A program made the translations under genes and the position numbers. This document shows, piece by piece, positions 22,201 through 34,200 of a DNA stretch of 37,604 nt (position 1 is the stretch's first letter; every line of letters starts with the position of its first letter). The stretch lies in contig SIHQ01000033.1 of the NCBI GenBank assembly GCA_004762125.1, forward strand, positions 1-37,604, in the 5' to 3' direction. This DNA comes from Oceanospirillales bacterium (lineage in GTDB: Bacteria > Pseudomonadota > Gammaproteobacteria > Pseudomonadales > Endozoicomonadaceae). The notes beneath the pieces were generated by a model. That model saw only the letters and a list, made by a program, of their open reading frames with translations. It was not told the origin of the DNA and did not search any database.

Positions 22201-25200
22201 ATCAATCTTACTTGCTTTGTCGTTTAATGTAGCGACCAGGCGGTCATCACCCTGTTGACCATCAACAGTCATGTTACTGCCGGGAACATAATCCCAGCGA
22301 ATCAGATCATCACCTGAACCTGCAAAAAACTCACCGGTGCTTTCACGGGCATCAATGATGTCATCATCACCACCCGTATCGACCCGGTTGAACCCTGTTC
22401 CAGCCTGTACTTCATCCTGTCCGTAGCCGGTAAATACAAGGTCATTACCGTCACCCGACATAACCAAGTCACCGTGACGGTTCTGTAGAATGTGAGGCTG
22501 ACTGATGTCTTTCAAAATACCATTGGCATCATAATCAGCAGTGTCAAAAGGCGTACCATCAGGACGGTAATAGGGTGTAACTACATTGTTGAATTCAGGG
22601 GCGACCGTTTCATCGCCAGAATCAATAAAGTCATGACCTCCGTAACTGGCAATAGTATCCATACCACCCAGCTGGTCGATTACCCTGTCCAGTTTTTTGT
22701 ACACCAGTTCACGATTACTGCCCTCTTTGAGGTCAATGCCTGAAGCTAACAGTTGAGTAAGTGCATGAACATTGTTGCTGGAAACACTGTCATCACCAAA
22801 GATAAAGTCACCGTTTGCACCACCGAAGATTACGTCATTACCCTTACCACCCAGAGCTATAAACTGTTCATAACCTGAATCTTCGCCATCCAGTCTGAGG
22901 GTGTCGTTACCCAGACCGCCAATCATGGTTATGCCCGCTTCAATCGCAGAGGCAACCCGCAGGCGGTCAGCATCTGCTCCGCCCCTCAGAATAATCTGGC
23001 CGACCGTTTTACCTGAACCACCCGCATTGACCACCAGAGTGTCTCCCCCCAGGCCGCCATTCAGATAAATATCCATAATGCCAGTAAGGGAAGTATCTGC
23101 CGGTAGCTGGCCAGACAGATTGATCTCGACCAGGTCATTGCCCTCACCCAGATCGGAGAAATCAATTTTTTCAATAAACCCTTCAAGGCCAGTCAAGCGA
23201 TAGCTGTCGCTTTTATCGGTACCCGTTGCCTTGAGTGTCTTAACCTGACTGGCCCGATAGACTTCCACTCTCTGGCCTGTGCTGACAAAAATGACACCGG
23301 CTTCTTCTCCCCGGTAGTCTTCCAGTTTATTCGCCAGTGTCTGCAACTCTCCGGAGGTATAGTATTCAAAATCAATCAAGCCCAGTCGGAACAGCCCTTC
23401 CAGTGTCCAGTCATCTTTGGTGTCAGAGCCAAACACCCGGTAGTTATGCTCGCCACCGGAATCACTGCCACTGTATGCCAGAGTCAGGGTGTCGGTATTG
23501 TCATCAAGACTGGCCAGTTTTTCCGGTGCGGTATGCACACATTCCCAGCTGAACTGAGCCAGAATTTCATCAACAAATCGCTCTCTGGCCTCAAAAATAG
23601 TAATTTCTGTGAGACCCAGATCTAGTCCAATCCAAAGAAAGGCTTCCAGGAATACGGACAGTTCACCATGCACATCGAAAAGACACTGAGGACCATGGCT
23701 GATTCTTTCTATCAGCTCATTGCCGTAGAGCTTGCCATCTCCAATCGGAAAACCATTCATAAACTCCGACAATTTATCGTTCAGGTCAAAGCCAATCAGT
23801 GCTTCTATCCCACCCATTACGCCCGCTTCAATCAGGCCCCCAGCACCTAACGAGGCACCGGCAAAAATTCTTGCGGAGAGTTCAACTTCATCCAGATCAT
23901 TACCACTGTTTTCAGCTCCGTGGTCGTCCAGATAGAAACCATTCATTATTTTCCATGACTGGGCTGGATCGTAACCGGTATCCTGAAACTCACTGAACCC
24001 CTTGGTATCAAAACCAAAATCAAAATTGGTTTCGATACCCACAAGTCCACCAATAACAGCATTCAGTCCTGGGAAGACTATATAGGATTTTTCATAATTA
24101 AATTCCAGATCAAGGTCAGGCAGGTCATACCAGAACAGGTCAACGTTTTTGCCGGTCAAAAAGCCGAGCAGTGTGGCCGGGTCATCAAGTATGGGGATTC
24201 TGAAGCGTTTCTCTGAAGATCCTGTGCCGGTGCCCGCTTTAGTGCCTTTAGTGGACTTGCCATCCAGCCCGGACTGGTTAGGACCATTAGTCACCGAACT
24301 GTTATCTTCAGTGCTTGTGGGTTTGGACTTTTTATCACCATTCTTATACTTGATTTCTTCTTCTGACACTTCTGAATCAGGATCTTCCAGGAAACGACCG
24401 CCAAGATAAAAGTCACCAAAGTTGATATCACCACCAACACTGTCCACTGAGTCAATAAACTCAATGGTCGCTTTCATGACATTCATCACATTTTTGGCCG
24501 TATCAACAACACTGGCAGGCATTCGAAGGTAGGCAAGATCAATCAGCTGGAATTGAGCCACTCCCATGTCCACTTCGGTAGTCATCAGATTCACCACTGG
24601 ACGAATAGGTTCAATGATATCCCTGATAATATCCAGTGATTGACCAAGAAAGCCCTCGAAAATGGTGCCGGCATCAAGGGTAACATCGGTGAGAGTGATT
24701 TCCGGTGAACCGGTGATAAAGTTGAAACCGGTATTACTGTTCCAGCGGGCATCGCCCAGTATCTGGTTGTAGTTAATGCCCGTTTCAATGGCTGGGATAA
24801 TAGCTCCTGCCAGTGTCTGTACTTTTGCGAACAGGTCAGCTTGTGCCTCGGCATTGGCGTTCATTATCAGCTCAAGGCGTTCATCACTGCGCAGGAAGCC
24901 ATCGTTATTTTCGTCCTGAAGATCAATGCCAAGATGACCACTCAACCCTGCTGTGCCCGATACATCTACTATCAAAAAGCCCAGTTTACCTTCTACAGAC
25001 TTATCACCTTTAGCATCCAGTTCAGCGACCACATCAAGAGTGATCTCTTCTCCTGCACTGTTAATACCACTGGTATCAAGATAAACACCACCACCATCGA
25101 TACCCAGCCCGATGCCCATTAGATAATCGATAGCGGTGTTGATTTTGGCTTCAATATCGAGACCCAGGCCTGGAATACCGGCCATAAAGTCGATATCAAT

Positions 25201-28200
25201 TTCAGCGGAATTTACTGTACCGTCAGCTAATCGATTGCCAACCAGTACACCGCCAAACATAATATTAAATGACAGTTGTCCTTCAGTACTTAGTGTTAGT
25301 TGGATATCTTCCGAAGTAGAAGGAGAGCTTGTTTTCAACTTTCCATTGTCGTCATACTGTTCATGGCCATTATCATCCAGCACTGGCACCAAAAATCCGA
25401 ACAGATCACTGTCAATATCTTTTAATCCATCAAAAAGTGCATTCTGAATAGCGGTGATAACGACATCAAAAACCTGATCTCCTCTATTCTGCATTTCTTC
25501 AAGCAACTGCTGAAGAGCAACTTTACCATCGTCGCTCGCTACATCCTTATAGTCGGCAGGTGCACTAATCAGTGCGTTCATAACAGCACCGCGCACGCCC
25601 GACAGACTGTTTTCAAGACGTTCGAATGGCTCGCTGCCAACCAAGGGCAAATCAATACTGCCCAAAGCGTTAGCAACTGTATCCAGACCAGTAAAGAATT
25701 CACCCAGACCTGTGAGTAAAGTACCCGGGTCGTTAAGAAGCTGATAAAGAAGTGTCAGTTTGTCTAACTTGAGATCAAATTCTGGAATCTGGTAGGAATA
25801 ATCAGTATCGAGACCATTTACCGCATCAAAACTGAAAGCCGCCTCACTGTACAGCGTATGATCAGCAATACCATCACCATTAAGATCTGCTGTGGTGCCA
25901 CCCAAGGGCAATGCTTTCACAGGAAAATAAAGAGGCAGCTCCAGCCCAGCCTGACCATAGGCCTCTGCCTGAAAGGCAGTTTTTAATTCATCCAGTTGCA
26001 GGCCAGCCTGACCATTAGTATCATCAGCACCTTCCTTGCCGAGGTCGGCATAAAATCCAAGGTTTACATTAGCGCCTGCTTCATAAGATGAGAAACCGAG
26101 ACCTCCGAGCCCAAGCCTGATTTTTTCAAAATCTGCGCCTCCGCTGATCTCTGCTCTAATACCTGTACCTGAATCAACAGAAAATACAGGCTGGGTTACA
26201 TCAGATAGATCAAAGTCAAAGCCAATCTCTAGTCCAGCTTCAGCATTCAACTGCAACAAGGATTCCGCTTCGAGATCGACCAGTGTGGCGAACTCTCCTA
26301 GCCAACGGTCAGCGCCTAAATCATCCAGGTCCAGGTCAAGCTGATAAGCTCTCTGAGTCTCCCATAAAAGACTGAAATCCATTGCCAGACTGGAGTCTTC
26401 ATAACTGAGAGCCAGTGGTTGGGTTTCTGCATCCAGCCCAAGCAAAGATCTGAGCTCAGCATTAAAGTGCTGAGTCAATTCACCAATATTACTGGCAGAG
26501 ACCCTGACGCTACTGACAGCCTGTTGCAGGGCTGCAGCAATACTAACAGAGCCACTGCCAAGCACATCGGCAACACTGACACCCAATAATGGTATATCGT
26601 CGTACAAAGAGCCTGTTTTCAGTTGATACTGTTTATAGCCATTTTCTGTTTTTTCCAGATCCAGAAAATCACTTTCTGAGTAGTTTTTCTGCTCCACCCA
26701 TAAGAGTTCATACTTCTGCAACTTAGAATCAGCTTCACTCAGGGCTCCCCAAAAGATAATGTCTTCTTTTTTATTTTTCCATTGGTAGAGCTGCAAGCTT
26801 TGAAGGCCATCAATTAATATCTGTTGACTGACTGGATCACCCTGATCATCAGTAACAACTACATAATCCTCGCTAGGGTGATCATCACCTAATTCCCAGA
26901 CCTGCTCATAGACATCAAGGTTGCCGTCACTGCCAACTATCCCGGAGACCTGTTTATCTTCACCAACCAGTTCATCCAGTAACTGTTCTAACGCCGTTAA
27001 GATCATATCCAGTGAGAGATTCTGCATCTCAAGCAACTGATCCAACCCTGAAACGTCAATAGTTCCGGGGATTGAGTAAACCAGCTCCTTGAACCCTGCA
27101 TTGTCAGGCAAGCGATTCGAAAAAGCTGTGATATAACCTGTGTTGGAATTCAAGCCAGACAGAGCCCCTGCCAGTTGTACGGGCAGATAAACGGCATACT
27201 CCATATCTCCGTCAATGGTGCTGGATAATGTATCGAATTGCTTCTCTGATTCGAAATCGACCATCTCCAAACGTTGATCGGAACCCAGCGTTACAGAAGT
27301 ATCAAAATCGATATAACCGTCATTGACCTGAAGGCCAAACATGCCCAGCTCTACTTCCAGATCAAAAGCCTTCCTGACTGTTGCATAACTTATTCCTGCA
27401 GGGAGAGCTGCATATTCATCGTTCTCCAGGTTCCCTTCAGGATCCAGCCCTACCAGTATCAATGTCGTATGATTCTGTACAGAGTCATAGTCAGAAATGG
27501 CTTTAACACCATAGGATTGATTGTTGCCAGTCTGATCCGTTACTACCAGAATGTCTCCGGCAGAAATTTCATCAACCGGATTCCCCTCAAGAACAACAGC
27601 CCCTGTTTCTGAATTCCAGTTCAGGGTGCCTTCGGATTCATCAACAGTGACAGAATACGCATCGTGACCTACAGATATCCCCACCTGAACATTGGGACTG
27701 TCAAAATAGAAGTCACCTGTCGAATTCAGACCGAAACCAAAATCAAAAGTAATATCTGCAGATAAAGGCAGAGCAAGGTCACTATTGATACTCAGATCAA
27801 GTCCCAGGGGGGTAAGCCCTGTTCCCGGACTTTCCAGCTGCCAGTTATCGAGATTAAGACTTAACTCCTGAGCAAGGGTCACCAAATCAATGCTGACCGC
27901 AAATGCATGGCTTCCACTACTGGCCCGCTCAACATGGATACCGGTTATTCCCGGATCATCCGCCAGATGCTGTAAAAGCCCATCAACATCAGGTGCCACC
28001 TGGATAGTAAAATAGTTCTCCAGACTGAGTTTCAGAGCCGTGATTCTGTCTTTAAGCAAACTATCCAGCTGCAGGTCTGGCAGAGCTTCGCTGATCAAAC
28101 CGGACAGATTCGCAGAACCAAAGGGAAGGTCTATCTCCAGCAATTCGGTAAGTAACTGATTATTTAGACTAGCGACGGAATCAGCGGCCTTTTCCAGACC

Positions 28201-31200
28201 CGATAGCAACCGGCCTGACTCACTGGCAGTCTGTCGTTCAACAACCGTGTTGAGAGCTTCAGAATGCCGATGCCCCGTGGTCAGCATTTCACTCATCAGC
28301 CCCGTACTTTTCTCATGCTGAAGGCCCAGACCATGACCCATTTCATGTAATAATACAGACAGTAGATCAATCTGATTATTATCGGTTTCAGGAACCTCTG
28401 CACTGGTATACCAACCCCAGCCTGCAGCATTCTTGTCAAGAGTTATTGTTTTTTCTGCGGGGTTGAATTGAGCCAGCTCCGTTCCCACAAGTTCTTTAAT
28501 CTCAAACGTTAGCTCTGCAAGCCTGCTTTCTTCAATACCGGCCTGCTGCCATGGATCTTTGGCGTTTTCCCAGACAACCCTTGCCTGTTCGATTGTTAAG
28601 ACGTCTGAGCCAGATCCCATTTCGGCAACATGAAGACTTCCAAGAACACTGGCCAGTTTTTCATGACCTACCTCGATGGCTGAGGCCGACCAGTTACTCA
28701 GCAGTGAAAATGAAAGTTCATCATCTTCTGGTTCAGCTAATTCGGCTTGAAGAGCAACCAGGTAATTTCCGTAACCAAGGTTGTAAACACTGACACCGTC
28801 ATGATGGGTAATCTTCAGATCAGTGTCTTCAGCCAGCAATGCTTTATCAAGAGCAACAGCGCTGTACTCACCGCTGCCAACAAACATTTTTCGACCCTGA
28901 TAGCTAGCTTCGCCTTTTAGCAGCTCACTGGCTAATGAATAAGGTTCAACTCCATAATAAACCTTAAAAACGGTATCTTCTTCACCGTCCTGACCTTTCT
29001 CACCCGCACCAAAAACAATCTGGTTACCCTTACTGAAAGCAAGATTATTTACTCCCTTTACAGAACCCGCACTAGATCCTGACCCTGTGATATTGATCAG
29101 GTTGCCACTGATTCCCTGCCAGACACCATCCAATTCTCCAGAGTCATAAATACCCGCTAAATCGATGATCCAGAAACCCTTTCCAGAATCAGTCACAGTG
29201 ACTTGATCAGGGCGTGTCAGGGTTTCAAAACCAGATTTAATCTTTTCTATTATTGCTGCATCTGTATCTGTATCAATATCAAAATCAATAGTTGATTCTT
29301 TGCCAGCCAAATTCAAAGTCATTGACCCTGAACCCGACAAAATATACGAACTATTACTCCAGTCTCTGGCTGTAAGTGAGCCAGTACTTGAACTGGCTTC
29401 AACAAGCGTCATCCCAACCAGGTCTATATGGTCATTTTTTGCCAATAATGTAGATTCAGCAATTCCTGAAATTCGGTAGCCTTCATCTGTTTTTTCAACA
29501 CTGATAACGGAATCAGATTCATTTACTTGTACAAGAGCATCTTCTACTTGTTCCGCCGTAGCATTCGCGGCCAAAGGCCTCGTTAAACGATCATCAAGCG
29601 AGAGCTGCCAGACACCAGCATTGGCAGTATATGAAATTTCTATTTGCTCTCCGACAGCCATAACCTCGATGGGAATTACAGCAGACTCGAACCAGTCATT
29701 GTCTGTGTCCAGGGCATCACTACTCTGCACACCAAAATCACTCCCTTCGGGAAGAATGATTCGGTCAATACTGGAGATGGCATTATTTTCAGGTAAAAAC
29801 TCAGACAGTTTCTCCGGTGTATCAACACCCATTTTTTCCAGCCAAGTGCTCACCTGGGTTAATCCCAGAAACCGGTTTCCTTCTATACCCGAAGCTTTAG
29901 CACTTTCGCCATAACTGATGCCGTCATAACTGATACCCTCAATTTTAAGTTCACCAATATTAAAATCAGGGATGATCTCAATTTCTGGAATCAGTTCAAA
30001 ATCAAACCCGGCTTCACCATCAACACTCAAATCCCCTTCATACTGACTGTAATCAAGGGTTACGTTACCATCATCGTGAGTTGACACAGTACCTTGTAGC
30101 TTGGCATCACCATGAAAACGCAGGGTAGTATTTCCTTCCCCCAGTACCAGATTTTCAATATCCAGAGCAATCAGCAGGTTGCCTGCTTTATCTCCAAGAA
30201 TTTCACTGGTATCAATCGCACCAAGAGTATATTGGCTCAATTGTGAGGAAATACTGTTGTCACGCACGATCAGAATATTGGTTTCAACATCCAGAAATGC
30301 ATCATCGGAATCAGGTAGCTTGAACTGTTCCAGAATATCTTCAATACCGGGAATCTTACTGAGCTTGCCCTGATAGATATCGACCACCACGTCGGCCTTA
30401 GAACCTGATAGATCCAGGGTATCGAAACCCTCCGGCTGACTGAAATCATCAACGACCAGGTCCGGCCTTTCCAAAACCAGCCCAGCACCATAAACACCTT
30501 CAAAACTATAGGTATCACCTCCAGATTTCCCGGATAACACATGAATTCCAGGAGCTACCGTGCCATCAATCCAGGGACCAAGTGCGGCTTTCACCTGGCT
30601 GTATAGCCAAGGGGAATCGTCAAACTTATCTTCCAACCTAAGCTTGCCGAACAAATCCGCCAGAAGGTTACCAGTAACCTTAAATTTTTCACCCCCATCA
30701 GTAAAACCATCTATGCCAGCGTCTTTCAGTGACTGAATGAAATCAACCTTCCTTGGATTTTTCAATTTGTCAGCTATGACCTTGGTAAAGCCGCCGTCTG
30801 TGCCACTTATATAATTGAAACCTGCTCCATAAACGACACTATCTATATTCTGTACAATACCCGAAAAGCCGTTCAGCGACTGGCTACCCTCTGACACGCC
30901 ACCATGGTCTTTTTCTGATAATTCAAGCTTGACAGGTTTGATATCTGCCTTACTGATCTCTGACAGATCTACAGTATTACTGACAAACAGCTCTGGTAAC
31001 TCGCCGCCTAATAGTCCATGAACATTATTGACTGTATTGAATAGCTCTTTTAGCCTTTGGAAATTATCCGGTTTTGATAACGGTTTTCCATCAATCAGCT
31101 CACTGACCCAGTCTTTAATACCCTCACCACCATACAACTTCCCTTTAAACTCGGTTCCATCAGAAATACTGAAAGTATTAGCATTTCGGCCACCATAAAT

Positions 31201-34200
31201 AACTGTGTTCTTATCCACATGAGTGAAACGAATTACGTTAAGTTTAATGTCACCATCTTTAATGATTTCTGCATCAAGAAAAGGAATAGAGAAACCATCA
31301 GTTTTGGTTACAAGCAATGAAACAACACCGCCTTTTTCTTCAAAGCTGAATATTAACTGATCGGTCACCTGACGAAAGTCCAGCTTCAGTCCTGTGGCCA
31401 TACTGGTGTCTATTTCAAGCGTACGGTCAGAAAGTGCTCCCAATTTTTCTGCAATTTTACTGCCTAGGCCTCCAGCAAGGGTACCGGCCACGTTCCCCCA
31501 ATAAGCCGAAGGCCCCCAGTCATTGCCAAAATAGAAGTTATTTTGCTGTTTTGAGACTGACAGCTTTTCAATAAACTGGAAGTTCTCATCCTCAACCGAT
31601 ACCCGGCTAGCATCAGTTTCAATATCCGTTTTTGGATTAAACTCGATTTCACCTTTGGACGCTGTCCAACCCGTTAGCTGCGCCTGTTTACCACTGACTC
31701 TGTCTTCACCGGTATACCCATAATAATTATTGCCACTAATGACATGTGTAAGCCCTACATCAAGGGGAGAGAAATCTATATGGTCGGATTCTCCCTCGCC
31801 TTTACTCTCGACAATGGTATCCTTACCCCAATCCGATTCGGTAAAGAGATAAGTGTCGCTATCTTTGCCACCGGTCAGGGTGTCGTTACCCTTGTTGCCA
31901 TTCAGAGTATCGCTGCCTTTACCACCATTTAGCGTATCGTCACCTCCACCACCATCAAGACTGTCATTCCCCTTTCCTGTAGAAATACTGTCTTTCGAGC
32001 TGCTCCCCAGAACATAATCTTCACCAGAAGCAGTTATGACATTTGCAATACCAGCGACATCGAGATTACCAAGAAAACCAGATTGGACCGTTACAGAGTC
32101 AATAGCGGTAAGTTTAAATTCTTTCAGACCTGGGAGGTCAAGCCCCAGCATAACCAGCGTATATGGATCAGTATTCCTCCAACTGTTTGCTGTGTTATTA
32201 ATTTTCAAATTCCTGTCAGAAAATCCTTCTGCTAACACAAGATGACCAGCAACACCGTTCAACTTACCGAATGAACCAAGACCTTCCTGAGTCAAAATAA
32301 GAGTTCTCTGACCTGAACTACTGCTGTTACCGATAATCAGCTGATCAATGCCCTCTGCCTTTAACGTAACTTTATCGGCTTCCTTCCCCTGAACAACCGT
32401 TATCTCGCCATCGCCATGAAGTTCAATTTCAAGTTCTGTTGTAAGAGTACTGAGATCAAGCGTTGAATTAACACTGTCTGCGACAATGGTCAGATCATTC
32501 GTTAGCGTTTTTATCTGGTAAGTGACAGGTGCATTCGCATCTTCAGGAGCAAGGAATCGACTGACAGCAGGCTTACTATCCGGCTTATTTACTGTCAGTT
32601 TCTGAGGAGTTACCAGTTTTTGGTAAAGTTCGTCAGGCAACGATTGCTGGCTGAGAGCAATCTCACCTTTATGATCAGTAATCGAGAGTTCCAGCTGAAA
32701 TTTATTGTCATTATGTACCAAATTGATGTTAACACTTTCAGCACTGATACTGGTGAGTTGGCTGCTTACGGAACCTTTGATGCCGTTGAGCCATTGATTA
32801 ATCAAGAACTGGTCTAACTCTGTGCGAATCGAATCAGTTAGTTGCCTCGCCGCTTTTGCTGACTTTAAAGCATGATCGATTTGCCCATAAACTTCTTTAG
32901 ACCATTCTTCTCTGACCTGTTTCAGGGTCCCGGAAAAACCGTCTCGCCACTTAGAGTCAGAAAAGAAAGTGATCGAAATAGCCGATTCTTCGAATTCACT
33001 GTTTGGTGATCTATGGGTAAAGTCTCCCACAGAAAGAGTAAGAGTTGTTTCCTCAACCTGCCACTTATTCTTATCTTCATACCCAATAGTTGGATCCAGC
33101 GCCCTGAGTTCTGGCAGTAAAGGCTTTATAGACAGATCAGTTGTGCCTTCAGACCAACTACCATCATCTTTTTTGTAGGCCAGTAATTGATATTCAGCTG
33201 GAGAGGAAACACGAACATTATTTATGGTTTTTTTGACCGAAAGGTCATCATAAATAGATATTTCTACCTCAAGCAGTTCAATCAGTTTGTTTTTAACCTC
33301 TAGTATCGATAGTGCTGACACTTCGATCTGCTTACGCTGATCACCCACTTTTATATAGAAATCAAAATCGCTTTGACTGACAGCCTTTACCTTAAGTCCC
33401 TCAAACTCCAACTCAGGAAGCTGTAACAGATTAAGATAAACCGGAGATTCACCCTGAGCGAGATCAATACCATCATGCAGTTGTTCTGGCGCTTCATATT
33501 CTGCTGTAACAATTACCTTTCCATCAGTGTCAAAAACAACCTTCAGTGGTGCTTTTACTTTACTGAAATCAAGAGAACTCTGGCCATCTGAATCAGTGAT
33601 CGTTTCATTTGTACCCCATTGCACTGATGTATAGGCATAGGTGTCCTGGCCTTGCCCTCCATCAAGTTCATCATTACCTTCACCACCCTCCAGGTAGTCG
33701 CCTCCAGTACCTCCAGAGAGAGTGTCTTTCCCCGAACCTCCATACAACTGATCATTGCCATCATTTCCTGACAGTTGATCTTCGCCCTCCTGCCCTTTAA
33801 GAACGTCATCGCCCGTGCCGCCATCAAAGACATCGGTGAGATCACCTCCGGTCAAATAGTCATCACCAGCCATTGCGCTGACTATTACCTTATATGCATC
33901 ATTTGCCTTATAAACATCCGCACTGTCAGTAGAGGTAATCTCCGACAGATTTTCTTTTAAGGCTGAATCAAAGCTACTGATACGCCCACTGAACTGCCAC
34001 CTGTTGTTAGAAAGATTAAGATTCTTCATCTTTCCACCTTCAAACATCAGGTTTAGCTTCCCTGACCAGCTTCCTAACTTATTCAAAGTACCCGATAAAT
34101 TGGCACCTTTATGAAGAACTAAAGTCACATCTTTATTGCTGCCACCTAAAACCAGATTCTCGATTTTAAGGTTGTCTTCCCGCTTCAGAGTTAATCGTGG

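Noticed and set aside
31853-33870. CRISPR-like regular repeats in DNA
   Set aside because: The periodicity comes from codons for GGxGxDxL units; units are not identical in DNA and lie in an open frame.
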